DNA of 64,000 nt, from positions 12,110,322 through 12,174,321 of the forward strand of contig CM024173.1 of the NCBI GenBank assembly GCA_013433145.1, written 5' to 3'. This DNA is from Ascaris suum. Taxonomy: Eukaryota > Nematoda > Chromadorea > Rhabditida > Ascarididae. Made by a program: the position numbers and the translations under genes. Each line of letters opens with the position of its first letter. Position 1 is the first letter of the stretch. Under the pieces are notes generated by a model that saw only the letters and a program-made list of their open reading frames with translations, was not told where the DNA came from and ran no database searches. Shown piece after piece: positions 24,101 through 32,396 of this stretch.

Positions 24101-26423
24101 GGAACAACGGTAAAGGCAGAAAGCAAGGGAATGGTCGCTGAAAACAATAAATGGAGTAGACCACGGGAACAATGCGAGAAATCGTCCCCTTGATAGGTTT
24201 TTCACCTTCGATATTCTCGATAGTGATCCTCATGTTCATCCTAATCAAATTTTATTTCTACTATAATTGGACCAATATTTTATACGAAGTGACTAAATCG
24301 TTTGTAGTGAAAAAAAAAACATTCGATTGTGATATTATAACATTAAAATATCTAAAATTTACATGAATAAGTTCAGTTTCATATCTGCAGCGAATTGCGT
24401 GAAGTACATTGGCATCGGTGAGTTCGCTAAGGGTACAAAGGTCCTCACAATAGTAGGATAGACTCGGCGCCTGGGTGTCCTCAATGGACACTGTTCTCTG
24501 AAAATAACGAATGAGCGAAATATTTGATCATTTGAAAATAAAATAGCGATTTAGAGAGCGAAATATCGCATTACATGGCTCCTTTTCTATTCAGCCCAAG
24601 CTATATGCCTGTCGAATTATTTATGTGTTGAATTTTTTTCTCTGCGTTCTGAAATGATTAAAGTGGATATATTCCGCATATTTGTGAGCGATTAAATATT
24701 GATGATTTTTATTCATACTAATTTTAGAATTGATCGAATTTATAAAAATCCTACAAATTACACACATTTATTTCTTTTAGTGCGCTATTTTGTAAACTCA
24801 CTCAAAACCGCGATTTGCGTTTGATTACTGCAAAGCGCAACGATGAATTTTTTAGTGGAGAATTTCCACACCTTATCGTTGGTGGCTTAAAATGCGTTCA
24901 TATGAACGCATCCACTTGTTTTCAAATGATTTTGCGACTAATATGATAGGCTAAACTTCATTTTTTGGTCTTAAAAAAGGAAAGAAGAAGGGACGGAAGA
25001 GGTTCTTTAGGTAAGAATTTCGTCGTTCTACTACTTTCAGTCTGCATTCCGAAATTATTGGAAAAGATCTGTGCAGAAATGACTCTTTGTGAAAGAAAAA
25101 ACCTCAATAAGCGAAAGTATAAGAAGTGATGGAAAATAAGCGGTCTTAGTGAAGCTAATAAAAATATTAAATGCGTGAAGACAACATGGAAGCAGGGCAC
25201 TAACGAATCAAATGACATGCTTTCTCGTTATTTTGCACTCAATATTGGCTTCCCTCTCCCCACTCCACCTCCTCCTCCTCCAGAGTTAATTTTTCATCCA
25301 AGTAGGAGTTGGGCAAAGTGGGAAGGAAAAGAAATCATATAACGGTTCGCTGCAGATAGCACAGTCAAAGAAATGTTGACTCTTTTTCAATGTCTTTTCG
25401 ATTGCGCTTGGAAACACAGTTGTGTTTTGAGCTTCAATGATGCAGCAGCTGCTTAATATTGTCTGCAACTTATGCTCCATGAAATTTTTGAAAAGAAGCA
25501 AGTCAGCACCAAAATCTGCACTCTTCGAAGCATTTTTTTTTCAAGGCATGGGGAACGATGAGAGCGTCCTTATAATCTGTCAAGAAGAAACGTATGGACA
25601 GAATTGCTAGAAAAACATGTAACTACTATTTTATAAGGAAATTTTGGTGACAGACGAAATACAACACACATCCTTCATTATTGAGCACTGAACTTAACAA
25701 ACTTATCACAAAGGCTTATCTGCACGAAATAATGCAAGAGTCTAATTGTTCAAGTGTCATAGTGTTACAAGAAACTTTTCCTGCTTAAATCGATATTACA
25801 AATCAACATCAAGAAATGGTACAAATATTACACATTAACTGGAACTAAGATGGGCTGAACATTGCTTTTCCTGTTCCCTTTCTTTCCCTTCCCTTCGTCC
25901 TCATGTTTTTCACTCAAAAAAAGCTGTTTTTCAAGTTTATTAACTTCTTCAGGTAGATGATGAGTTTGAATATTGTAGGAGATGAGCAAATGTGGACAAA
26001 AAAAACGGTCAGGTAGAAAATGCACTTTTGAAATTGTGTATACACGAACGTCAAAAAAAGCACGGAAAGGAAACTTCAAGATAGTAGGTTTTTCACTATA
26101 TACATGCTCTGAAGAAGATTGTGGAGGAAATACTTCTGCACTATATCATATATTGCGCCCGACTAAAGAATATTTCTACTGCATTCAGATGCCAGTTCTG
26201 CTTAGTGGTCTTATCTCATTGTATTATACAGTAATGGCGCTCGTGAACAACTCTTTCTACCTTTTCATAGAAACCGTTTTCATCTCTGAATCCAACGACA
26301 AGTTTGTCGCCTCGTTGTTCGACGACCTTCGCTAATCGAAAGGCAGTATCGGCGTCGCTGATCCATACGCTTGATTCGAGTTCGTCGCGTGGTGCTCGAA
26401 GTGATGGCGGAACTTCCAAACAC
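79..26423 (-). CDS. Divergent class II myosin heavy chain (multi-exon gene, first exon not found)
   Basis: Actin-based motor: hydrolyses ATP, binds two light chains and dimerises through a coiled coil. Counting from the first exon seen: SH3-like domain about 1-60, motor to about 745, P-loop GESGAGKT near 163, switch I SNSSRVGKF near 220, switch II DMAGFE near 440, relay helix [18 protein letters not shown] near 456, SH2/SH1 stretch [19 protein letters not shown] near 673, two IQ motifs about 755-820, then heptad coiled coil to about 1114. All 25 exons from 26423 to 4581 join in phase, so motor and early tail are intact. Conventional nematode muscle myosins have about 1100 tail residues; here only about 280 are clear, plus perhaps 200 more after Ser/Arg-rich segments. 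Switch I has Val where Phe is usual, and switch II runs into IIKKNSF instead of the usual IFDFNSF. This suggests a diverged paralogue rather than a main muscle isoform. Exon 1 is missing: the first exon seen lacks an ATG. Confidence 0.93.
372..533 (-). CDS. Candidate myosin exon: coiled-coil near C-terminus
   Basis: 54 codons in phase 0 between acceptor atattttaag and donor gttctg. It starts [14 protein letters not shown] and continues [20 protein letters not shown], a clear heptad region. No other gene on this strand explains it, so I attach it to the myosin. Confidence 0.6.
731..777 (-). CDS. Candidate myosin exon: short coiled-coil piece
   Basis: [15 protein letters not shown] lies in an open frame that could be entered at several AG sites (phase 1 at 777 or phase 0 further up near 826) and leaves at gtcagg in phase 0, matching the next exon. 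Splice sites are weak. Confidence 0.3.
1371..1418 (-). CDS. Candidate myosin exon: short coiled-coil piece
   Basis: A pyrimidine-rich tract ends at ag before AAG, and a canonical gtaagaag donor follows. The 16 codons read [16 protein letters not shown] in phase 0, compatible with the hinge exon upstream. Confidence 0.4.
2351..2460 (-). CDS. Candidate myosin exon: Ser/Arg-rich segment
   Basis: Good acceptor gatgcatttcag and donor gtgccc frame 36 codons beginning [20 protein letters not shown]. The composition resembles non-helical myosin tailpieces or phospho-regulated linkers. It needs a preceding exon ending in phase 1, which I did not find, so it may be missing a partner or may not belong. 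The same DNA is open in a second frame. Confidence 0.35.
2803..3030. repeat. Short imperfect duplication with GACCTCCATTTCAGA
   Basis: Two copies of a roughly 70-bp unit lie in tandem (around 2905-2940 and 2965-3005), each ending in a version of gayctycatttcaga. Open in one frame on each strand; probably repeat-derived, possibly part of the adjacent LINE remnant. Confidence 0.4.
3300..4230 (+). mobile_element. RTE-type non-LTR retrotransposon remnant
   Basis: Decayed reverse transcriptase on the strand opposite to the myosin and inside its tail region. At 3400-3618 the frame [10 protein letters not shown]...[12 protein letters not shown] resembles the linker between endonuclease and RT in RTE elements. 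At 3937-4126 the frame [10 protein letters not shown], then a stop, then [20 protein letters not shown] and [12 protein letters not shown] corresponds to the RT segment R-K-G-x-S-T-x-DH to VFVDYxKAF. In-frame stops and His for the usual Tyr show it is dead. A 22-bp motif (gcgctctgcagttcctttg) is duplicated at 4131-4189. Confidence 0.75.
4324..4429 (-). CDS. Candidate myosin exon: Ser/Ala/Pro-rich hinge
   Basis: If the weak acceptor ggaggtag is used it continues exon y in phase (Asn at the junction) and encodes [20 protein letters not shown] followed by three prolines, ending NWSETL at a canonical gtaagg donor. Reading through instead gives VRQIED and a stop, so an alternative C-terminus is possible. 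The alternative upstream reading [10 protein letters not shown] around 4465-4492 is coiled-coil-like but has no good donor. Confidence 0.35.
4581..4747 (-). CDS. Myosin exon y: last secure coiled-coil exon
   Basis: Acceptor gcgtcttgcag, donor gtgagtca; 55 codons plus two bases. [20 protein letters not shown] and [17 protein letters not shown] are clear heptads. Leaves in phase 2. Confidence 0.9.
6150..6293 (-). CDS. Myosin exon x: coiled-coil tail
   Basis: Acceptor ggaaatttcag, donor gttcgatt; 48 codons. [20 protein letters not shown] resembles the R-A-x-x-E-K-x-R-x-x-x-E-G-EL tract of class II rods. Confidence 0.9.
7002..7092 (-). CDS. Myosin exon w: coiled-coil tail
   Basis: Acceptor tttttttaaag, donor gtacgttt; [20 protein letters not shown] followed by [10 protein letters not shown]. 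Phase fits exon v. Confidence 0.88.
7391..7536 (-). CDS. Myosin exon v: coiled-coil tail
   Basis: Acceptor tttgattgtag, donor gtacgttc; begins [19 protein letters not shown], strongly heptad, leaves in phase 2. Confidence 0.9.
7927..8013 (-). CDS. Myosin exon u: coiled-coil tail
   Basis: Acceptor ctgatcatag, donor gtgggcgc; 29 codons, [20 protein letters not shown]. Confidence 0.88.
8538..8640. repeat. Direct repeat cttgcctaagcgcagatata in intron
   Basis: The motif occurs at about 8538 and 8601, separated by about 60 bp, with related cagatat segments between them. It lies in the intron between myosin exons t and u. No coding content. Confidence 0.5.
8780..8902 (-). CDS. Myosin exon t: coiled-coil tail
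   Basis: Acceptor atattctgcag, donor gtaagttt; 41 codons in phase 0, charged heptads such as [20 protein letters not shown]. Confidence 0.9.
9376..9450 (-). CDS. Myosin exon s: coiled-coil tail
   Basis: Acceptor tgctgtttgag (weak), donor gtaagtca; 25 codons in phase 0, heptad pattern in [20 protein letters not shown]. Confidence 0.8.
9681..9739. repeat. Short tandem repeat gtaaatttgatttatacg
   Basis: Two near-identical copies and a shorter third (gtttatacggc) lie side by side in the intron between myosin exons r and s. Confidence 0.6.
9874..10033 (-). CDS. Myosin exon r: second IQ motif and start of tail
   Basis: Acceptor tatttatag, donor gtgagttt. [20 protein letters not shown] matches the regulatory-light-chain IQ with its WxW hook; the usual Pro after the hook is present in MIPM. 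Ends with [12 protein letters not shown], the start of the coiled coil. Confidence 0.94.
10657..10763 (-). CDS. Myosin exon q: first IQ motif (essential light chain site)
   Basis: Acceptor cctattgcag, donor gttaggaa. Starts [38 protein letters not shown] is an IQ-type helix that would bind the essential light chain. Confidence 0.93.
11195..11520. repeat. Degenerate minisatellite, period about 41 bp
   Basis: At least six diverged copies of a unit with the pattern tgatcactttaaaa-ct, a C/T-rich stretch and ccattggaaaat follow each other in the intron between myosin exons p and q. Copies start near 11271, 11310, 11351, 11394, 11435 and 11475. Confidence 0.65.
11963..12185 (-). CDS. Myosin exon p: SH1/SH2 helices and converter
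   Basis: Acceptor gttgcttcag, donor gtttgttc. Starts with [19 protein letters not shown], keeping both reactive cysteines, runs through [11 protein letters not shown] and ends [15 protein letters not shown] (converter). Phase 2 in, phase 0 out. Confidence 0.96.
13507..13631 (-). CDS. Myosin exon o: FIRCISPN region
   Basis: Acceptor ctctttcaag, donor gtttcatt. Contains [20 protein letters not shown] and [10 protein letters not shown], matching the FIRCI-x-PN and L-x-x-QL-R/T hallmark. Leaves in phase 2. Confidence 0.95.
14000..14067 (-). CDS. Myosin exon n: loop 2, basic
   Basis: Acceptor atatttttag, donor gttcgctt. A 68-base exon carrying the actin-binding loop 2: [20 protein letters not shown]. 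Very short compared with the Gly/Lys-rich loop 2 of muscle myosins. RRQS fits an R-R-x-S kinase pattern. Confidence 0.85.
14625..14785 (-). CDS. Myosin exon m: VVHYAG strand and start of loop 2
   Basis: Acceptor attatttgcag, donor gtatggaa. Contains [20 protein letters not shown] and [10 protein letters not shown], then MKALFPK leading into loop 2. Phase 2 in, phase 1 out. Confidence 0.95.
15054..15184 (-). CDS. Myosin exon l: LLSLLQEEC lower 50K segment
   Basis: Acceptor aacttgcag, donor gtaaatg. [19 protein letters not shown] is the equivalent of the P-x-G-I-x-x-x-L-x-EEC-x-x-P-x-x-x-D motif. Leaves in phase 2. Confidence 0.92.
15726..15896 (-). CDS. Myosin exon k: relay helix
   Basis: Acceptor aaatttgcag, donor gtaagtaa; 57 codons in phase 0. 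[20 protein letters not shown] is nearly identical to other class II myosins, followed by [15 protein letters not shown] and ending NTIELIEK. Confidence 0.96.
16251..16315 (-). CDS. Myosin exon j: switch II
   Basis: Acceptor ggaattttag, donor gtttttct. Encodes [15 protein letters not shown]. The invariant DIAGFE becomes DMAGFE and the following FD/Y becomes IK. Only 65 bases, phase 2 in and phase 0 out. Confidence 0.9.
17100..17800. repeat. GC-richer block in intron, possible dispersed repeat
   Basis: Between myosin exons i and j the base composition rises (gcgagccccgcgaatatctc, gacccgtgggccggtgaagg). Overlapping open frames exist on both strands but none looks like a known protein. The contrast with the AT-rich surroundings suggests an inserted element. 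Confidence 0.35.
18022..18121 (-). CDS. Myosin exon i: helix before switch II
   Basis: Acceptor aattttcag, donor gtaagttt. It encodes [20 protein letters not shown], the counterpart of ALAKA-x-Y-x-RLF-x-W-x-V. The usual Trp of this helix is Phe here. Confidence 0.9.
18368..18486 (-). CDS. Myosin exon h: upper 50K domain
   Basis: Acceptor attttctag, donor gtatgttg. [20 protein letters not shown] matches the A-x-LLG-V-x-x-x-x-L-x-x-ALT-x-P motif. Phase 1 in, phase 0 out. Confidence 0.9.
18796..18834. repeat. Tandem duplication tcaatagctaaagactatgt
   Basis: Two adjacent copies of about 20 bp in the intron between myosin exons g and h. Confidence 0.6.
19642..19771 (-). CDS. Myosin exon g: upper 50K domain
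   Basis: Acceptor aaacttcag, donor gtaataaag. It starts [13 protein letters not shown], equivalent to the A-F-x-I-L-GFT-x-EE motif, and includes [12 protein letters not shown]. Leaves in phase 1. A nearer acceptor at the upstream CAG would create an in-frame stop, which is why this one was chosen. Confidence 0.9.
20095..20455 (+). mobile_element. Solo-LTR-like element, copy 1
   Basis: A 361-bp block begins TGTTGGGTG and ends ACAACA, with the 5-bp inverted ends TGTTG/CAACA typical of LTRs. It has a TATA box (tatataag at 20250) about 30 bp before a CAGTC-type start. Flanks taaga and taaaa could be a mutated 5-bp target duplication. It lies in the intron between myosin exons f and g, in the opposite orientation. 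No internal retroviral-type coding region adjoins it, so it is a solo LTR. A sister copy lies inverted at 46809-47176. Confidence 0.75.
20812..21020 (-). CDS. Myosin exon f: LLEKSRV to FHIFYQLL region
   Basis: Acceptor gtcatttcag, donor gtattccc. It contains LLEKSRVV, the class II motif after switch I, then [12 protein letters not shown] and a divergent surface stretch ending SAYETG. Enters with two bases of a split Tyr and leaves in phase 0. Confidence 0.93.
21660..21950. repeat. GC-richer block in intron
   Basis: Composition shifts around gtcaccgcgcgatcaaggac in the intron between myosin exons e and f. No open frame or known motif recognised; possibly an old repeat. Confidence 0.25.
22072..22135 (-). 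CDS. Myosin exon e: GKFIRIDF strand after switch I
   Basis: Acceptor taccctgaa read on the minus strand as ttcag, donor gtaagc. 21 codons plus one base: [20 protein letters not shown], then C and a split Tyr. Phase fits both neighbours. Confidence 0.9.
22727..22916 (-). CDS. Myosin exon d: P-loop and switch I
   Basis: Acceptor atgttttag, donor gtatgaatt. It encodes the nucleotide-binding P-loop [13 protein letters not shown], a loop 1 insert rich in G/N, and switch I up to SNSSRV. The residue before GKF is Val; Phe is almost invariant there in myosins. Confidence 0.95.
23150..23233. repeat. Near-perfect inverted repeat (41-bp arms)
   Basis: Left arm 23150-23190 and right arm 23193-23233 pair with only three mismatches around the centre gaagcatttgcttc. 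The arms include ataggtggtata and gcgatctgaagca. It lies in the intron between myosin exons c and d. It could be a palindromic MITE, a hairpin small-RNA precursor or a recombination product. Confidence 0.85.
23323..23510 (-). CDS. Myosin exon c: motor, [13 protein letters not shown] motif
   Basis: Acceptor tatttatag, donor gttagtct. It begins [13 protein letters not shown], contains [12 protein letters not shown] and ends NQSILIT just before the P-loop. Ends in phase 2; the next exon supplies the missing base. Confidence 0.95.
24363..24497 (-). CDS. Myosin exon b: end of SH3-like domain and start of motor
   Basis: Acceptor gttattttcag, donor gtaaatttt; 45 codons, phase 0 to 0. It carries [20 protein letters not shown], equivalent to the L-D-x-x-VLH-x-LR-x-RY motif before the first motor strand of all class II myosins. 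Confidence 0.93.
24892..24911. repeat. Perfect 20-bp palindrome
   Basis: ATGCGTTCATATGAACGCAT reads identically on both strands. It lies in the intron between myosin exons a and b, in AT-rich DNA. Confidence 0.85.
26261..26423 (-). CDS. Myosin exon a: SH3-like N-terminal domain
   Basis: Acceptor tacctcttcag, donor gtagaaag. The exon starts with one base that completes a split codon, then 54 codons containing [19 protein letters not shown] and ending NGFYEK in phase 0. VW-I-D-x-x-x-x-x-x-AKV is the usual myosin SH3-like pattern. There is no in-frame ATG, so an upstream start exon is required. Confidence 0.9.
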
Positions 26424-29400
26424 CTGAAGAGGTAATATTTCCTAACGACCACTTCGCATACCTTAGCTGATGAGCCAAACAGGTGATCAACAATTGTGGA
26501 GATACGAATTTTTGGATGAGAATATCAGACCTATTTCATTTCCGTTTAGGATTCGAGCTGCCTTCTGATTTATCCAAGAGTGAGCTCTATTCCGGCACCA
26601 AAGCTGTGTACGGATATTGATTATCTCACAATAATTCCCAATGATGACCTCTAATTGCTATCTGCTTGGTCAAAGAAGTTTTTCATCTCATCTGGCAGTC
26701 TCCCATATGTTTTTCTATGACACTGTCTAACATCCATTGCAGCTATCTCTAGTTTATGGTAGAGTACCTCTTATCTAGAAGAGAGTTATATAAAGCCTAC
26801 ATTAACGAAGAGCAGTAAATCTTATTGCAGCAGTTGCTATCCTCTGTCATTCATTCGTAGTTTATCACTAGCATGCGAACGAGTGGCAACTCAGAAAAAA
26901 AACTTTACGTTCATTTTGACTAAAACGATATTTTTGTGTCGAGGCAACTCGAATTTCTGTGAAAGCAATCGGCTGACATTTTTTAATTAAAACTTTTCCA
27001 GCAGTTTCCTAATCGCCTAAGCAATGAAGGCTCTGCTGTATGTGCACAAGTTGATTAGTTTCCATTAGGAGTCGGTTTCCTGAGGTTGCATTATTATGGT
27101 ATGCGCAACCCCGTCCGGGAACTAATGAGAATCTTACTTGGCCGTGAGCAGGTTATTAGAACCGATGACGGATTACCTGAATGAGCATTTAACCATTGGT
27201 TAAAAAGAACGCAAATCTATATCAGGACGCCATGAACAGTTCGATGTTTTAAATTAATTGAAAATGTTCACTATCAGTTTATCTCTTAATGAGTGCTCCT
27301 ACTGGCCATGAACTTATCCACGATCGAATGAGAAAGACAAGATTGTCATAGAGAAAAGAAAACGTAAGTTATCAAAGAAATAAATAGCTTTATTTAAGAT
27401 TGAATTTGCAATCCTCAGAAAAAAAAATTCGACAATTGCAAAATCGTTGAAATCTATATTTTATCTTTTTGCACTGCAGTGATATGTATGTGTATGACTA
27501 TGTGTTTTTATTGTTTGTGCGTGTATGCGTGTAAGCGCGCCATAGTTAAGAACATATGCAAAAGATAAATGTGAAGCGTAGTGTAGGTTAATGATGTCTT
27601 GAAAATATGTGATTAATGGCGGACATATCGCGCTATGCTACTTAAAATATCTTAACGTTCATTTGTAAAGTGGTGGGTGTTGATACGCTTTACCGTGAAT
27701 GTTTATTAGTTTAACATATTATGCACATTTCAAGCTTTGAATAAATATTTTTATATTTTTATCACTCATTAATTTATTCACAAGTTTTAAATTCAATTTC
27801 GATAATGAATTCGTTTATATATGATGCGATATTTTTGCAGAGTTTTTGCATCAGCTGATAAGAAGGAATGAGAGCATAAAAATTGAAATCTATAAGAGGA
27901 ATTGATCTATTCCATCGTATTCATTCTTTTCCATTTTCTACCACTTTATTTTTTTCCATCTTTCCTCTCTCTCCCCTTCCCCTCTATTGCGCGACTTCTT
28001 CCATAAAATATGGATCTACACCGCTGCTCTGGAACAGCTAGAAAAAACTGCTAAATTAAACCGATACAATGAACGTTTTTGAGATGGCTGTAAGAATTCC
28101 GTCTACTCCTTTATTTTGATGATTTCAAGTTAGCCAATTCAAAGGCACAAAATTTCATAAGATGTCAATAAAATATTTTCATTCATTAGCTATAATTCTA
28201 CCTTTGTCAATCAGCGGAAAAAAAAACTTTTTGAGAAAACTATTCAAATTTAATTGAAGCGTCTTCAAATCATCGTATCATCAACGACAAATTAGCATTT
28301 ACTTAGCGAAATTTTCGTAGGGAAAAATTTGATAAGAAAACTTTGTCGTAAAACTTTGAAATAACAAAACAGTTACATTAGTAAAAATTTTCTAAATATT
28401 TCAACAAAGTTGTCGAATCGTTCTTCCAAAAATCTTTTTTTTCTTCTCAAAACGAAACCTTTGTTTCCTCAACCATAAATTACATCGTATCGAAAAAGGC
28501 ATGACGGAAAAAAAAAAACATTCATCGTTTAGTTTTGCATAGTGCGCGGTCGGTTTTAAGAGAGCTGTGAGCAAACTCTTTGGTTTTGTACTACCGAGGC
28601 ATTCCGACCAGTGGTCTCGTCGGGACGCGGGCGGTGGAACGAGTCGCATGGAACAGCGATAAATCGACTAGTCAGTATCCGACGGGCAGGATACGAGCCT
28701 AAGCCCTCACCTTCACGCTACCCCAAAACTTCAGTAAAAGGAAGTGATAGTGATATGAAGGGACATTTATTCGTAATGAATGCTTTGTCGATTCAAGAAA
28801 AAAAACGTTGATATACGAGAAGTGCATGATGACTTTATGGTAGCGATATAAAATCCACCATCCTTATTATACAAATACGTCCCTCGGGTGGTTTACAATA
28901 ATTTCTGAAATACTTTTCGTTCATTGGAATATCTAAAAACGAATAAGAAGGAGGTTTTTGTTAGGAGCTTTTTGAAGGATATATAGGTGAAGTTATCTCG
29001 AGTATATTTTCCACTAAAAGAGTTGTAAGTGGATTGTACCAGATGCAAGAGGATGCCTCATTTCCTTTTTTCTTCTAACATTATTTTCGTATTCGTGGCT
29101 TACAATTCGTTACCCTCCTTTAGCGTTGTGCTGAATGAAAAATGAGACATGAAAGGATGAAAAAAAATACAAACTAACAAAGCAAACAATTAATCAATAG
29201 GTAACTTACATCGGCCCCATTATTTTCGTGGCATTTTTTTTCAATCCTACATATAGTCATTAAATTAAGCGTAGAAAATTCATCGGAAAATCCTCATATG
29301 AATTTGTGCAAACTTCTTCATTTTTTATATTCAACTCAGTTGAAATCATTAACTATGAATTTACTGAATTATTCAAGTGATGAGTTTTTTTCTTTGATGA

Positions 29401-32084
29401 AAATTTTTCAACTAGAGAATGTCGGAAATATTTATAACATAAGAAAAGAGAAGAAATTACAAATATATTTCTCAATCTTGCATTTGCATATGGTAATAAC
29501 ATCTTGAATTGAATATACTGCTTCATAATCATACCTTATATTCTACATATATTATCGCAAATTGTGGCATATACGAAAAATGCAGAAATTAATTACTCTA
29601 ATAATAGTTAGGTAAAGCCATTTCGATTAAACTAACTTCATGCAACTTAATAAATTTTATGCGAAATAAAATGCATTTATAATATTCGGCATTGAGGAGC
29701 TGTTGTTTTTTTCCCAGAGTTCTACTCTATGAGATTTCTTCTTCTATAGGATAATACAATGTGAGTTTTTATCTTAAATTTTCAAAGTGGTTGTTCAACA
29801 GAAGCAAATAGTTCATTGATCATAAACGACTAACTGATGATGCATTGTTATTAGTTCAATTACCCCTACCCCGCGAATATGTCAAATGAATCCTGACGCT
29901 CAACAATCTCCAGAATTTCTCGAAGATAGGATCAAAAGCGGGAAGGATTTCAAGAAAAGGGATATTTGCCGAGTATTTTGAGAAGCGACGTCTGATTGAA
30001 GATATTATACGAGTGATGAGTTTTTTTTTAGTGAAAGTTTTTGATCACATTTTGAGATACATAAAATATTTATTTTTGAAATTGGCCAAATCTTGAAAGT
30101 AGTTGCTTGTTGATGCGTGAAGAGAGAGAGGGAAGATAAAGTTTTTTCTCTTCCTTCAAATCGGACAGTGCAAAGTGGGTCGGGTCGAAAATGATGCTAG
30201 ACTTTACGTATAATAAGTGATATGGAAAACCCGAAAAATAATTGCAGTTCTTTGGCAAAGTGATTTTCTCGCTAGAACGAATATGCGTGTATAATCGAAG
30301 AGATATTATAGCGGACGGAAATTCTTGACCCGGAAGAGAGCTACAAAAGAGTGAACGTTTCAGAAGGACGAATAATTGAAGGGAGAGGAGGTACATCAAG
30401 TTTCAACGGTAAATGATTATAGCAAACGGTACTTTTAAATCTGGGTAGTAGATTTAGGTATATCTAGTGATGTAGAAATCTAGATGTTAAAGGGCTGAGT
30501 ATACTTGACTGTCGGTGAACTTCAACCGAGGAAACATTCTGTTTGCTGCTGCGTTGGCTTGTTTATGCGCGTGAGGCTAACAACATTTATATTCACCGCT
30601 ATGCAAAATACCTGCCTCTTATTGGAGAGTGAACAGGAAAGGAAGGAGGAAGAGGCTCATCCATCAGTATGCGAGGATTTTCAACCGTGAGGCAGAAGAT
30701 AAATACCTCGCCTATAGCGAGCACTCGCGCTGATATATATCATACGGTTTCCATACGCATCTAATCCTAAATAAAAGGGATATATTTTAGCCAGTGTGAA
30801 ATTGTTTTCAGACGAAATAACGTGTACGATTTTCCATCGAAAGTTCGTTAGATCCAGTACATTGTGGATGGGATTTAGGTACATTCTAATCTCCCGCGAT
30901 CACTACGATCATAAATAATTTTTTCTGTAGGGATATAGATGAGTTGATCGACGATCTGTGAAAGAAATCTCTACGTTGATAATCTTTCAAGTGTTTCTTC
31001 TCGCATAAAACAAGTTTGAAATATAAAATCAAATTGATTTTGCCAACGGAAATAGAGATTCATCTCTACAATTACTCTATAGATCCTAAATCATATCCAT
31101 ATTTCGTCGCCTCTCTAACCGACTTCCTGTTTCACATGACGATTTGGCTATCCGTTTTATTAGGGATGATGATCCATTCGTCGAAGATTGATACCAGCGG
31201 CCGCTCCGATAGAACGACCGCATATTCGTTGCTATCATCGCATGAATTTTTCCTTACGACAAATCTTCATAGTTCTGACATGACTCTTGCAACGTGTTGT
31301 TTTCTTGGAAGATACATAATTCATATTGTTTCGTATCATGGAAGTTGCAATTTCTCATTGCTGCACTGAGTTGCTTAATGAAAAGTCTTTTGCATGGGCA
31401 CACTTTCGCTGCTTTACCTTATTTTTCACTCACCTTTAATATATCAATTACTGTTTAGCTAAATTTTATCATCTTAACGGTAACAAAAGCAACAATAGGT
31501 AATCCTTTATTTGAAACAATAGTTAATGAATAAGGAAATCTTTTCTATCAACGAGTCGATTTGTCGACCAATGGTACAATCATATGAATGATATGAAACG
31601 AGTATGAAGTAAATAAAATACAGGAAAACTAAAAATAAAATATAGGAACATAAAATTGTGAGGAACTTTTCTCTACTTTTATTATTGTGATTTCTCGATG
31701 ATATACTTGAACTTTCTTTCAGAGAAGAGCAAATGCCCTCTTGCTTCTCATTTAGTTAACCTGCAATCATCAACCCATCTCTACATTATCTGTCAAAAAT
31801 CTGGTTCTTATGACATATGCCAAGAGAAGAAAAAAAAATCTATGCGAAGAGCTCAGTTTTAAAAGGAACAATATGAGGATTTTCTTGAACAATTTGATGT
31901 AGTCAAGAAGAGAGATCATTCTAAAAATCGAACTTTTCAGTACAAATAAAATTTCTTCACGACGAAAGAATATTTCTGCGTACGAAAATTTCCTAAACCG
32001 ACAATGAAAAGTACTACGTCCATTAGAACGAAAATCTGATTGCTTAGAAGAAGAGCCAAGAGTCAAGCGCTCTAATAAGTTTGA
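26424..32084. other. Region upstream of the first recognised myosin exon
   Basis: The myosin start exon should lie in or beyond this stretch, ending in phase 2, but I cannot place it. A GC-rich patch sits at 28540-28800 and open segments on both strands at 30070-31370. The minus frame at 30700-30884 (LAKIYPFYLGLDAYGNRM) and the one at about 31150-31260 (NEYAVVLSERPLVSIFDEW) look mildly protein-like but have no matching splice context. The rest is AT-rich with no signal I can name. Confidence 0.4.
28540..28800. repeat. GC-rich patch, possible dispersed element
   Basis: Unlike its surroundings it is GC-rich (gtcgggacgcgggcggtgga) and open on the plus strand from about 28611 to 28811 and on the minus strand across 28401-28649. 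Neither frame matches a protein family I know. Confidence 0.3.
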
Positions 32085-32396
32085 AATCGCTGAAAGATGA
32101 TTGATATTTCAGCAAATTCTGCGTGATTTTTTACACAGGAGAGGATACAAGCGAAGACTTGTGTAAATTCAGATGGTCAGGAGTAATATATGCTTACAAC
32201 ATCTTTCAAGCCTATGAAAGTTTTAAAGACTTAGTGGTCATATAGATTTCAAGTTGAAACAACACTAAACGGGAAGTATTACCATCCGGTCATACTTTAT
32301 GAAAGTGCCGAAAAATTTCCATTCAGTTTGAATTTATTCAGCTGGATGGCAACGCATTCGAAAAACGACTTCCTTATGGAAGATATTTACTAATGA
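32085..32396 (+). repeat. Dispersed repeat, copy 1 of a direct pair
   Basis: Shares ordered blocks with 33927-34205: cgctgaaagat at the start, catagatttcaa in the middle and ctggatgg...cgaaaaacga near the end. Non-coding. The two copies are diverged and lie about 1.5 kb apart. Confidence 0.6.

Noticed and set aside
28401..28649. Minus-strand frame with an ATG in the GC-rich patch as the myosin start exon
   Set aside because: Its best donor leaves phase 1, whereas the first recognised myosin exon needs phase 2.
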